A DNA stretch of 64,000 nucleotides, from NCBI RefSeq assembly GCF_964355755.1, contig NC_092670.1:32413795-32477794 (forward strand), read 5' to 3'. This document shows, in pieces, positions 1 to 12,020 of this stretch. Position 1 is the stretch's first letter, and every line of letters begins with the position of its first letter. Under the pieces are notes generated by a model. The model worked only from the letters and a program-made list of their open reading frames with translations, did no database searches and was not told where the DNA came from. The translations under genes were made by a program, and so were the position numbers. Source of the stretch: Antedon mediterranea (Eukaryota > Echinodermata > Crinoidea > Comatulida > Antedonidae).

Positions 1-150
1 TCTAGTCGGTCCATACGAACCCAATTGCGGACCAGGATGTTAAAATATAGAATGAACCAAATTGCTTAACTGAAAGATGCGAAGCACATTAAATCTAACC
101 TTACTCATACAGCCAATGTTAACCAGTCAGTTACTTTTTTGTATTTACAG

Positions 151-2558
151 TCACATGAACAGCAGTTAAAATGCATTGATTCTCCATTATATGCAAAGTG
201 TCCGAACTACAGAACAGGGATTAGCAATTTCACGAGAAACTGTGAATTGGAAACTAACACGAAACGGTGCCAAAATCAACGAACAAATGTAAGTAGTAGG
301 CCTGTCAGTGCTATTGGTCGAATGAAGTGGTTGAATGATATTCGCGCGAATCGGCATGAGTTCTGATTGGTTGTGGATTTTCCTCACGTCACCACAAATA
401 GATGAAAATATTAATTACGCATGCGCATTAGTCAACGCTTTCGATTCGCGTGAAAAAATTTGCCTAGTGGAAAACATGGTTAGTGCGTGCGTTCGGTTAC
501 CGAATTTGCGGAACTATAGGCCTATTGTAAGAAATCTGAAGACGTGTTATTTTGTCAAGATACCGCGGTCAATATATAATAATTGTTTAATTTTGTTTTA
601 TTGTTCTGTCTAGTTTGGACGTCGATGTAAATTACACGAAACATGCGATTATGGCGTGATGATATCTGGCGGCTGGAACAGGCAGACTAGTATTAAACGA
701 CATTCAGAAAACATTAAAAATATGTATTCAATGTTACGAGAGCAAGGCTTCAAGAAACACAATATTAAGATGTTCTTTGCTGACAATACAGATATTGAGC
801 GTAGGTATTTCTTTTATATGAGTAGGCCTAGTTTTACAATAATGTTGAACTTCCCGAAAGCTAGCAGTAGTGGGCTTGGTAAAAAGATCGGGTTAAACTG
901 TGAAAAAATAACTGTTCATATTTCGTCTTTACCAAAAGACAATACAAAAGGCATTGACAACAATCTGAAACAATTCAAGAATGGGGGGGGGGGGTGATGG
1001 AGGGGAGTCTTTGTAGTATATAGCAAATTATTATTTCAGTACGTCCTTGTATCAAGAAGAGAAGAAAAAAGAGGATGGGGAGAGAGACTGCCCAGACACG
1101 GTTAGATCGTCTGCCATGAATGGGCCATGTAATATAATTGAGTAGGCCTAGGCTAATCACTGTCCTAGTGCCAATTCCTTGAATGGAAAATTATTTGTGG
1201 CAACAAATTCTGCGAGTTTTATCCAATTGTTTCCATTATAGTAGTCTGTCTGGGCATTGTCCAATAGCAGCACATGTCAACATAATTCCATTTTTACATC
1301 GTTTTCCACATTTATTTTGATAGGTTTCACTTAATTTTTTATATATTGTATGTGCCGATACAATACAATGACAGATTTTACATTTTATTTTCAGTGTATG
1401 AACAGAGCAATCAGCACGTTGACAACCGTTACCCAGCGACGCAGAAGAATGCGATTCGTAACCATTTGAGCGGTCTTTGTAGCTCAGGTTGTAACGTGGA
1501 TACACTCATACTATACTTGAATAGTCCAGCTCTACCGGATGGAAGAAGTCTGTTATGGGACATTGATGAAAATGGACAGGTACGGTAAATCCGAGCGCAT
1601 GACGTAATCATTCGTATAAATCCTAACGTATGACGTAAACATTCGTAATTTAAGCGTGTGACGTAAATATTCGTATAAATCCTAGCCTATGACGTAAACG
1701 TTCGTAATCCAAGCGTATGACGTCAATATTCGTATAAATCCCAGCGTGTAACGTAAACATTCGTATAAATCCCACCGTGTGACGTAAACATTCGTATAAA
1801 TGCGAGCGTATGAAGTAAACATTCAAAATATTAATTACATTTTTTATTTGTTTTGTTTTTTAAGATGGCAGCCAGTGAAATGATCAGCGTAAGGGAGATA
1901 TTGGAGGACATATCGGATTGTAAAGCTTCGCATGTCTATCTGATTGTGGATCAAAGTTATTCGGGTATTTTCGCCGAAGAAATAAGAAAATCGAAAACTC
2001 ACGAAAATGTAGTTGTGTTCACAAGCGGAAATAAAACGGAATATTCATGGAGAAGTGACCTGACCAATGCATGGTCATACAGCAACCACACGCAGCAATG
2101 TGTAGATGAGGTGTATGAGGTAGGCCCTACCGTATTCTACATTACTGTTGTTATCATCATTGTGTACCGTAATCGTTATTTCTAATCGTCATTATTATGT
2201 TATCCTATTCATAATAATATCGTCATAATCATCGTGTTATTGGAATTATCATTATTATCGTGTTAGTCATTGTTAACGTCATTGCTATGTTTTTATATCC
2301 ATATGTCATCTATACCGTCCTCCCAAAAACGGCCGATTTCCATGTAAAGAAATTGTAGACTTACTGAAATGTGTGTGTTTTATATTCTAGATCTACTCGG
2401 ATTCATTCACAAACTCGAATCCTAGGATGATGGAAGGATCGGCAAACGCAGCCAACTCAACGGTATTCGGAGGTCACCCGTGCTATCTGTTACCATTCAT
2501 GTCGAACAAGGAAATCCGCTCGACTTTTACGGGGTGCAGATACAGGCCGTACGGCTAG
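151..2558 (+). CDS. Clan CD (C13/legumain-like) protein, probable pseudo-peptidase, 3' part of gene
   Basis: Five exons chain in phase: 151-288, 614-800, 1395-1579, 1865-2119 and 2391-2558 (TAG), giving 310 residues; the N-terminus lies before the window. The first exon is Cys-rich. Exon 2 has a Rossmann-like strand (YGVMISGGWN) followed by a Tyr-Met-Leu helix and a strand ending FFADN. Exon 3 ends ILYLNSPALPDGRSLLWDID and exon 4 carries HVYLIVDQSYSGIF. This order resembles caspase-haemoglobinase (clan CD, peptidase C13-like) folds, where these two sites normally hold the catalytic His-Gly and Cys. Here they read Asn-Ser-Pro and Gln-Ser-Tyr, so catalysis is probably lost (inference). An AATAAA follows near 2572. 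Splice sites and phases are seen directly; the family call is by motif recognition only. Confidence 0.62.
1590..1828. repeat. Intronic minisatellite with TGACGTAA cores
   Basis: About eight tandem units of about 30 bp lie in intron 3 of the clan CD gene. Each has the form CGTATGACGTAAACATTCGT followed by a short AT spacer. Most units keep TGACGTAA or TGACGTCA, which match CREB/ATF-type binding cores. Confidence 0.85.
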
Positions 2559-3573
2559 CACACACACTCTCAAATAAAAAGAACTCTATCCACAAACAAG
2601 TCTTTGTTTCATATTCAGAATATACGTTTATTTATATTTTCTCTACTACGGTACTGTATAGAGAAAAAACTGGACTTTCTAAAATCCGACACATGAGATT
2701 TTTCGACTTGCGCAAAGTCGGCAAAGACTGTAGCAGACTACTTCCAACTCATGTAAAAGTATGACAACTATAATGACACTGCCAAGTGCTTATTTATTAT
2801 GCGTTTATAATATCCGCTACTTATGCGTTTTGTGGTAACGCATTAGGAAATAACGCGTTTTCTTCAATCGGCGAGAATAGTCGCACACGTCTCACAACCG
2901 AAGTTAGTGCATATCTCAAATACGTAGGCACAACATGGTCTCTTCCTTCGTCTGCTAAAGAAATGATTTTGTATAGCCATTTCGTGTACAGATTTCGAAC
3001 ATATTGATTGCTTGTCTCACTCTCAGGATATTAATGAACATAAAAGTACAAATTCAAACTTAGGCCTAGGCCCAGTAATGAAATTCTCCTTCTACGTGCT
3101 ATATGTTGCTTGTATACGAATATATAAAGCACTACAGTATATAATGCTTAAATATACAATAAATGAGATAGGCCTATACAAAATACGATACGCCCATACG
3201 CATTGTAGTGACGTCACAGGCGATTTAAAGACATTACATAAAATGTTACGTGATAAAATAGGTCTACCGGTAATGTAAAATTTAAAAAAATGTACATATT
3301 GTAATAATGTGAAAAATAAAATAAAGTTTATATTATTATCCGATAATTGTTTGGTTATTGGTTTTGTTAAGTTGTTACATGAGTTTTAAGTGTTCATCTC
3401 AGGCAACGCAAATTAAAAAAAAAACAGGAAATAATTTAAATTACCCTTCTCTGCTTTTTTTTTGTATGATAAAGATGGAGTAAGAGCAGTTTTCTGTTTG
3501 GGCTCATGCCTATTACTTGCTCCTGGCAAGATGAAATGTAAATTGTACTTTTTAAGAACTTTTGCCGAATGAA
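2559..3573. other. 3' flank of clan CD gene; open frames of uncertain status
   Basis: This stretch holds the 3' untranslated region and polyadenylation signals (AATAAA near 2572, AATAAA near 3316-3322). Open frames on + at 2786-3007 and 3012-3278 have a roughly coding-like composition but no recognised domain and no clear splice partners. I do not call them genes. Confidence 0.4.
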
Positions 3574-3861
3574 TAATTATTATTAATATTAGTAGGCCTA
3601 AACTACAAAGTGGTTTTGAATCAGCGCGTGATATTTCCGCGTACACCATCCCGATCTACATAGACACCCTGACAAATAAAGCACACTTTTACGGAGCTTT
3701 CGATTTGTGCGCATTCGGTGATATTGGAACGCATTTTTTTGCTCCCCACATCTCGACATTATGTCTAATAGACGACATACAGGCGGCGACCGACGACACA
3801 TCGATTGAACTGATCTCGTCGCAAATCGAAATATATCGATTGTATGGTAAACACGTGACTT
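3574..3861 (+). CDS. Unassigned open reading frame or exon
   Basis: The + frame is open from just after a TGA near 3571 to the TAG at 3859-3861, about 95 codons. From about 3600 it reads like a folded domain, with segments such as SARDISAYTIPIYIDTL, HFYGAFDLCAFGDIG and SIELISSQIEIYRLYG. It has no in-frame ATG near its start, so it may be a terminal exon with an acceptor near 3592-3608. No family is recognised. The antisense frame over the same span is also open and cannot be excluded. Confidence 0.3.
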
Positions 3862-4561
3862 AGTAAAGATGGTCTTATGATGAACTCTCACATTTAGATG
3901 AGTCCGTTCAAAACTACCGCCCATTTCAAACAAATTAATATCGCATACGATTATGATGTGTTTTGTGTTTATCGACATGCGGAAGAAAACAAGGACGTAT
4001 TAGATGACTTTTAAGGTAATGATTTTACAACCTATTATAAAATAACAATTGAAAGCTAGGCCTTGTCAACATGGTGGAAGCTATTTCAGTGACTGCATGG
4101 GTAGGTCTATCCATCGTGTATGGCCGCCATCCAACTAAATCGGTCGCACCATTTTGATGGAAATAAAATAACAGGATATAGGCTACCTTCAATTACATGT
4201 AGGCCTACTATGCGTACACCACACAGAATTTAAGACAGAATTCGATTTACGGTAGCTAGGTCCAGAGATACACGAGAGATACTAAGCCATCTACTGATAA
4301 AATATTTCAAACTGTATTTTTGGAAAAGACAGATAAAATAGTGAAAACATTTTCTTCTGGTTTTGATTCATTGAGATACAGTAGTTCATTAATTGTAAAC
4401 CAGTATAAATTAAAATGTTTAACAATTATGTATTATCAGTTCTAGGCCTAAATAACCTATATATTATATAATAACCTAATTATTACGTTATTAGGCTATA
4501 GTACTTTAAACAATATCATTCAAATCCTGTTGCACTCATTGGCCTGATTTTTGAAGAATCC
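3862..4561. other. Intergenic DNA without a gene
   Basis: AT-rich sequence with scattered AGGCCTA palindromes. I see no exon or element boundary until the GGGCCGAAACGTC repeat begins near 4562. Confidence 0.4.
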
Positions 4562-4979
4562 GAGACGATTCGGCCCACTTTTGGGCCGAAACATCCCCCC
4601 TTATGGGCCGAAACGTCTTACTTTAGACCAACAATGTTGATATAAATATAAAATAAATTACTAAAAATACGTAATATTATATTCAATTTATTACTTCGAA
4701 AACTTTGTTTATTTCGTGCATTCGCCAAGTGGCCAACAGAGGATGTAACCTGTTTACATCGTTCACGTGACTAAAAAATGATCATTTTCGACAATGTTTT
4801 CAAAATGTTTGCTTTATTGCATCTTTATCCCTAGTATTACTCCCCCATAGTCTCTCTGAAAATAAAGTTTGGGGAAAAAAGATTATTTTATGCTTATAAA
4901 ATGCATACCAAAGCCGATACATTTAAGGGTGCCGAATCGTCTCAGGGCCGAATCGTCCTGTATAGTACCGCTAATCGTC
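4562..4979. mobile_element. Element with inverted GAGACGATTCGGC ends
   Basis: The left end carries GAGACGATTCGGCCC plus two GGGCCGAAAC repeats (4562-4620). The right end carries GCCGAATCGTCTC and GGGCCGAATCGTCC (4931-4980). The 13-bp ends are exact inverted repeats around an AT-rich core. The right end abuts the last exon of SDR copy 1 and supplies its final codons. The same GATCGTC-type motif recurs at 55.2-56.5 kb. Confidence 0.6.
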
Positions 4980-7900
4980 CCGAAATAAGAAATCTGTAAC
5001 TACTGATGGCATATAGCTCAATGGTATAAAATATAACTTTGCGTCATAACCAACACTGTAGCGTTTCTTTGGGTATTTTGCCGTCAACGCATGTTCCATA
5101 GCATTCACAACTTTACCCGTGTTCCTGGAAGCTAACGAATCCAAAGATTTGCTTACTTTTGCAATTTCTGAAACAAAAATAGAGAATGTCTATTAATAAT
5201 TAACATATTCAGAAGTACGGATTTGATTTGTCGGTCATCCGTCAACAAAGCATTCGTTTTTATATCCGCTTATTTTGAGGGCTGCTCTGAAAACGCGTCT
5301 CCTCTTAGTTTTCCGCCTTGTTAAGGCATTGAGGCTTTACATGATAATGCGATATATAAACCCATTTCTTCTTAATATTATTGTCGTTTGTTGTAAGAAA
5401 CACTGACTCTTTATCGCATTTCACCCACACATCTCGATCATTAACCCATTGTATGTTCTAAAACATGTAATGACTCGTGGATTCAATCTTCGACCCACTA
5501 CTTGCTATAGGTATACATAGGTGGCGGTATAAAAATTTTCGTTAGCGATGCAACATCTCCGTGTTTTAAAAGGGGAAATCACTTAAGAGCCATTGTCTGT
5601 AAGAATCAAAGAAATATCAAAAAGAGTGGCAGACTCAAAAAAATGGATTTCTTTCAAATTTTGCACATGGCTATATATGTGTTGAGAGAAATCAAATATG
5701 AAGTTTTTTTTTTTTCACACGTATATTTCCATGGCAACGGCCAAATTTGTGTTTTTGACAAATTTTGTCCTTTTTTAAGGTTTTTTAAAATGGATATTGG
5801 TACTACTTTGATGAACGATATTTTTGTTTTGTTCATGTAATTATAAAAAATAATTAGTTTATGCATAATAACAATGCATTGTGTACCTGTTTCAAATTTT
5901 TTAATTTTTTTTTATTTCATACCTTGGGAGATACCATTTATTTAAAAAGGGGTGTTTTTAACTTTTTTTAAATTGTTCAATGCAACTAAACTTTACTTCA
6001 CCATAACGCCCAAAGTGGTGTATTTTTTTAGCTGATTTATTACAAATAGGTAGTTCTAATGTTTAATAATTGATTTATAAAATAAAATACTGGGGTAAAT
6101 TTAAAATCTACAAGCAGTGTTGCGAGAAACATAGGCATTTTTATTTTAAAAAAACATGATATATTAGTAAAAACATTTTATTTTCTTTGATTATTTGATT
6201 TGAAACCCATTGGTCAGAAAAATTCTTAATGTTTTATATAGTTCTAGTTGTGTTGTGAGAAAAAAAAATAAATTTTTAATTATAGATTCTGTAATTCCCA
6301 GTTTTAATGTCATTTTATAGGTTATATCCTCTGGAAATTTGAATAAATTATCAGATATCGTTGTGAATTTTAATCTTTGCAACAGGTTACTCCTCTCTTA
6401 TTTTGAAGCTCCTCTTTCATTTGTTTTCTTCTTTTATTTGCTAACCTAAGCAGATCCCACATGCCCATCTACCACCACTTTCGACCCCCCCCCCCCACCA
6501 CGACTATAACCACAAAAAGATAAACTGCAACACTTTGGTCGATCATCCACTATAGAGTGTCAAATGCATGCATTTCAAGCACCACCCACACTGTCGCTAC
6601 TATCGCTCTAATGAATAGACGGATTCAAACTCCTCCATCCCACCCCCTCCCCTTTCTCCAAGCCCCCACCAACCCCAAGTTAAAAATTGCAATGCAAAAG
6701 ATATGACATAAAGTTAAGTTTTTAGACCCTCGCCTTCAACCCCCTAACTATTTAAAAGTCCTGGATCCACCACTTTCCCCTCCCCAAAATAGAACCAATC
6801 AAAAGTCAATGATATACTCAGGTATGTTAATGCTACATAACAAATATTGAAGCCCTGATTTGAAATTTCATTTCATTTAAGGTCAGCATGTAGGCCTAAA
6901 ATATCACACTTTATTATTAAATATTGGTTTTAAATTCTATATCTTTTTTACTGTGATGGTTGGATTCAGTATTAATTATTAATTAATAATTATCTGATAA
7001 TTATTTAATTTCCCTTAGTTATGCATAGCAACAGTTAGTTACTATGGTAACTAAAATTGAGATATTCTTTAGATTTTGCATATTTATCTTATACATATTT
7101 AAATTTGTAGATTATTAGCAGGCATGCCTTATTTGCATTTTCAAATTACCGTTTCACAAGGTCATATTCGTAAGCACGTTCTTCTGTGATTATTTTTATT
7201 CATGAAAACCCCATATTTTATTTACAGCGGCCACCTCCCTTAACGGACGCACTTTGAAAAGCCTGTTTGTTCTTCCTATCTAATTAGTGCATTTAGTGCT
7301 TACCATAAGCAGCTGCGGGCACCTTTTTATACAAAATGAGATTTTTTGTAAGCGGCCAATCGAAAAATGTGATACTTATTGCATGGACCTATGAATTAGG
7401 TGCATGTTTATTTTATTTCTTTATATATTAGCTTTATTTTGAAGAGGTTTTAAAAACATTACTGTGAAGAGATGAGAAAACTACACAGATTTTGTCTGAA
7501 AATGTTATACTAAACCACCTGATTATAAATAATAATAGGCCTACAATTATAAGCGGCCACTTTTCCAGGTCCCGAGGGTGGCCACTTACGGGAGGTTCAA
7601 CTGTATTTAAAAAAACAATTATCCTTAGTTATCCATAGAAACAGGTTCTAACATAACATAAATAATACATTTTGACATAACTTGACCCAACAAATGACCC
7701 TTTAACAAGGTCAGACATTTTCTGGGATTCAGTAGATAAGTAAATTTGGGAAAAGGTAGTAAAGCTATGTTATCAATTGTTTGTAGTCATGAAACCCCGT
7801 TACGTATAGAAACAGTTGCTACAATACACTATAGGTAAAATGTTGATGTCATTTGACCTCAATATGTAAAAAAAAAATTTTTCTTGAAAACTCCATATTT

Positions 7901-10900
7901 AATTTTTTTTTTTAAATATCATTAGTTACGTAAACAGGTTTAAGATAACACTAAAGGTCATTTTTTTACCTTTATTCAGATTCGTCAAGACTTTCTTTCT
8001 GAGATTATTAGGATTCAGTATTTAAAGTAAATTTGGCAAAAAGTAGAAATGTAAAACAATGTAAAAAAAATGTTTTGTATTTATGGAAAACCCCTTATTT
8101 TTTTGAAATTTTCGCATAGAAACAGTTACTATGGTAAAATTTTGACCTCAAAATGAATGAATTTACAAGGTCAAGTTTGTCATTAATGGAATGCAGTAGA
8201 AGTAAAATTGAGAAAAATTACAAATGCAATCAATTTTTTGTATTTATAAAAACGCCATTTTTAACGTTTTTTTAAAAATTACTTTCCTTAGTTACACATA
8301 GAAATGGTTGCTAAGGTAACACTATAGGTAAAATATGAAAATTGTTGAGAATTGTTATGAACTATCTTGTAAATTTTGATCAAACATTAATAGTTGTAGT
8401 AAAGTGGGGACCTGTCCTGTTTTGCATTCTGACCCCTTTTGACCTCAAATGACCTATTTACAAGGTCAGATTTTTTGGGAGGTCTTTCTGTATCTCTTTA
8501 CACAAAATAGATTTAAAAATTTATAAAAACCATTGACGCAATTATTTCCAAGTTTAACATTATTTTCCATCAACTAAATATTTCAATGCAAAATACTGTT
8601 TTTCTGGCAATTAATTGAAATAAACCTGGCAACACATTCTTCTATTTTATCTAAACTATTCGTATGACTCTAGTAGCATTATGACAAGCCACATATACAT
8701 TTTATTATTGGATTAGCCATATTTAAATTGTGTTTCATGTGTTTTGTTTGTTGATATTTTGTTATATTTTTTGTATTTTTCGTATTTTCCTGGCAACACA
8801 AAACCTATGTACGAAATTTACCCCAGTGTTTTTTTCGTGATTATTGTTGACAAACCTATTGACTATCAAATTAAAAAACCTCATTGATTTAAAAACACCA
8901 CTTTGGAAGTTATAGGTACGTTTATGAGGTATACTTTTATAAAAAAAATATTTTTTAAAAACACCCCTTTTTAAAATAATGTTATCAACCAAACTCCATT
9001 TTGTAATTTTTTTTTTTCTACATTAAATGGAACTCAATACATGTTGTTTACACTGCTATAAACAAAAACTGTATACTGTAAGTATTTTTGGTTAAAATAA
9101 GTATACAAGTTTGTACTTTTTCACTATAGAAAATCTGTGAAAAATGACAAAAACATCAAAATTTGGATAATTGACCGTTGTCATGGCAACGGAGGCTAAA
9201 AATTAAAATGAATGTTGTAGATATGCTTTTTATTGAAATGTCTATTCATGGTAAAAATTTGAGAGAAATCCATTTTTTTACATCTGCCACCAAATCTTTG
9301 ATTTTTACAGACAATGGCTCTTAAAATCCCGCCTCTAACACCCATCATATTTTAATATGCAATTAATCAAACAGACCAACGGGAATTTAAAAATGTTTTT
9401 ACTTGAAAATGTTTGGAACTTACTACTTTCGAAAGCTTCCTGGCCACCAAATTCGTGTCTAGTTTCTGGACTTAGCTCGGCCCACTTAGCTCTCACTGGA
9501 GCAAAAACGTTACCATCATCTGCGATAGCCGTCTTGAAAAAGCCTGGTTCAATTATGCAAACCGATAATCCAAATGCTTTCAGCTGTACCCTTACAAAAA
9601 AAAGTATTAGCATTCATTAAAAAGAATAATAACAAATAGATAGTAGGAAGTATAAATCATACTGTAATTATAAAAACAATGCTCATATTCGGAACATGAT
9701 CTCATTGGCGAAAGTTCCGTATTTTTAGTTGTATGTTGCGGGATTCGAACCTGCAACCTCTCGCTTACAGGGCGAGTGTCATACCACTAGACCACAGAGC
9801 CATATATGGTATTATCACAGATTTTCACCCACCAGATACACTCTCTTATACAACAAACGCCCTCACAATCAGTGGCGGCATAACAAGTCAGAATAAATTC
9901 CAACTTTAATACGCTACGGTTTTTTAAATAATATTGTGTATATGTAAATCAATGTGTTGCGTAGCGCTGTGAAAATTATATATAGATCATACTGTAAATT
10001 ATAGAAACAGTGCTCATATGCGGAACATGATCTCATGATCTCAATAGTAGGAAGTATATTGATATAGAAAGTACTAGTCTAGAATGTTATACGGCTATTC
10101 GTAAAAGAAAACAATTTTGTCATAACTATCCTTTAGCTGATTCGAATTAAGAGCGGCGTTACGTAAAAGAAATAGAGACTTTAAGGCCAATTTACACAGA
10201 CGAGCGGTTACAGTAGGCCTAAGTGGAACACCACATAGCTTGTTCAACATAGAATCTGTACCGTATCTATCCTGAGCGGGTTTTATTTTAAGGTTTTGTG
10301 TAAATGGTCACAATAAATAACATAGATTCTATATTGTATTATACCTTTACCACTCTTGCTGTGTAAATTGGCCTTTACGGTATGTCCAAGTAGGCCTACT
10401 TGGTCCATCATGTATAAAGGGGTAGTTTTTATATCTTTTAAAACTAATCTTTTTTTATTATTTATTTTCCTCTTGCAATTACTTCTCTTCTGTTATTTTA
10501 ATCAACGCCTATTCATCTTTGCTCGGAGCTGACCTTTAAGACCATCACATTTTGTTGTTGTTAACAAACCTTATTTCGTCGGAAAAACACTCAACACCAA
10601 ATTTAGAAATACAGTATCCGGCCTCTGGTATAACAACCCTGCCGCAGATACTTGCTACATTCACTATTCTGCCTCTTCCCTGCTTCAACATGGGGGTAAA
10701 CACCTTGGTTACGTCAATCAAGCCAAATAAGTTTACATCGAGAACCCTTTTGTATTCGTCCCTACTCCACCACTCCATAGCTCCGCCATATCCAGTGATT
10801 CCTGCATTGTTTACAAGCCCCCACAAACCTGGAACAGTTTAGCATCATATTGTTTAAACTGATTTTACTTTGTGTAGTATCTGTGAATATGCGTTTATTA

Positions 10901-11925
10901 TGCAAAATGTAAATAAAGTAGTTAGTTTATGAATATTTCAATTCAAGTTCAAGTTTATTGTTTCACACAATACAATACAAAATGATAATATAGAAACATA
11001 AATATTAGGTTCATTTTAAATTTAGATCACTCACAACACGTGCTTTTCTGAACCACCCAAAAGCACATTCTTAAAATTAACCATTGGTTTATATACAGTT
11101 ATTATACGGGACACCCGTATTTTGGGAACACCCTATTAAGGGGATACTTTCACGCGAAACTGGGGACAAAGAATACTTGAACAATACAGTCAACTCCTAT
11201 TCATATCAGGGGACACCCCTATTAAGGGTTTGAGTGTGCCAAATGGTTGATTCAACTCGACAAAAAAAAAGACTAAATAATCATCAATTTCTTTGGCTTG
11301 ACATATTTCTTTTCAGATCAATTGTTTTTTCACGTGAAAACCTGTATTACGAGGACAATTTGGTTTGTGGTTAGTGCCTCCCGAATAGGGGTACCCTATT
11401 AAGGGGACAATCCAGAAAGTATCCCCTAAATGGGGGTTCTACTCAGTATTCGCGTCCAAGGTTTCGAGGTTTTTACAAAAGGACCGACGCGATGTTTTCA
11501 ACACTATTTAGGCCTAAACCATCAGAATTTGAGTCTAGGCTCTATTTACGTTCTTTAATTATAATTTAGGCCTACTCATGCTTTTCTTTATTTAATTCAA
11601 ACTTGCCTTCTGACTTTGGAATGATCTCTCGTACTTTATTCAGTGCCTCCTGGACACTGCCATGATCTGCAACATTCATTAATATCGCTGATGACCGTCG
11701 CGATAGTGATGATCCCAGCTCATGCCTTGCCTTCTCGGTCAGACACGATGCGATCACGTGCATCCCCTTCCCATCTAATTGTATTGCCAGCTCGTTGCCA
11801 AAGCCAGAGTCGCACCCCGTTATAAGCACATACTTGTTGCTTAAGTTTGATATTTTTGGTATACGGAAAAGAAACTCAACTAACCAAATTAGTGAACATA
11901 CACCAATAAAAATATACAAAATCAT
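4971..11925 (-). CDS. SDR9C-type retinol / 17-beta-hydroxysteroid dehydrogenase, copy 1
   Basis: Four exons on the minus strand: 11925-11607, 10828-10570, 9590-9424 and 5167-4971, giving 313 residues, the usual size for SDR9C enzymes (RDH/HSD17B6/DHRS9 type). Residues 1-20 form a hydrophobic N-terminal anchor. TGCDSGFG (36-43) is the NAD(P)-binding TGxxxGxG, NNAG is at 113-116, and the catalytic set is Ser166, Tyr178 and Lys182 (YCISK). The predicted role is NAD(P)-dependent oxidation or reduction of retinoids or steroids at the ER membrane. Intron 1 uses a GC donor (GAAG|GCAAGT). Intron 3 is enlarged by a 3.7 kb element. The C-terminus ends FRDD, where copy 2 ends FRL; the change begins exactly at the repeat junction. 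Copy 2 lies upstream in the same orientation. Confidence 0.9.
5583..9324. mobile_element. 3.7 kb non-autonomous DNA element with long inverted ends and TTAA flanks
   Basis: The left end GAGCCATTGTCTGTAA (from 5587) is mirrored by TTACAGACAATGGCTC (to 9320). Both are bounded by TTAA (5583-5586, 9321-9324). Diverged inverted similarity continues inward for roughly 0.5 kb: the AAAAAGGGGTGTTTTTAA, CCAAAGTGGTGT and CTGGGGTAAATTT blocks all recur inverted. The empty counterpart in SDR copy 2 intron 3 (near 14881-14890) lacks the insert. The core holds no transposase-like frame; it contains diverged tandem copies of a CATAGAAACAGTTACTATGG-like unit (about 7.0-8.5 kb). Confidence 0.8.
9655..10070. 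repeat. Direct repeat pair flanking the tRNA-like insert
   Basis: A block of about 60 bp beginning ATCATACTGTAATTATA and containing CGGAACATGATCTCAT occurs near 9655-9710 and again near 9986-10035. The tRNA-like sequence lies between the two copies. This suggests a local duplication or a recombined insertion. Confidence 0.6.
9733..9801 (-). repeat. tRNA-Thr(TGT)-like head, pseudo-tRNA or SINE
   Basis: Read on the minus strand it begins GGCTCTGTGG, has A-box-like TGGTCTAGTGGTATG, an anticodon stem CTCGC/GCGAG with loop CCTGTAA (TGT) and B box GGTTCGAATCC. The 3' acceptor strand is missing (ACATACAACT where CAGAGCC is needed), so this is not a functional tRNA gene. It sits in intron 2 of SDR copy 1. 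Confidence 0.75.
10184..10377. mobile_element. MITE with GGCCAATTTACACAG ends
   Basis: The left end AAGGCCAATTTACACAG is mirrored by CTGTGTAAATTGGCCTT at the right. A related copy occupies the same intron position in SDR copy 2 (about 15308-15481), so this insertion predates the gene duplication. Confidence 0.7.
11080..11450. repeat. GGGGACACCCCTATTAAGGG-type repeats in SDR intron 1
   Basis: Short diverged units combining CCCTATTAAGGGG and TTTGGTTTGTGGTTAGTGCC recur through intron 1 of copy 1. The homologous intron of copy 2 (16210-16735) has more units. Confidence 0.6.
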
Positions 11926-12020
11926 TTCTGAAAAATAAATATTAAAATAACATCGGCCTACTTTATTATAAAAAAAAAATATTAATACTGTATAATATAT
12001 AGGCCTATGTTTACTATCTA

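Noticed and set aside
9733-9801. Functional tRNA-Thr gene
   Set aside because: The 3' acceptor strand does not pair with the 5' strand and there is no clean terminator.
10552-10842. Antisense frames over SDR exon 2 (also 15746-16030)
   Set aside because: Mirror frames of strongly conserved SDR coding sequence.
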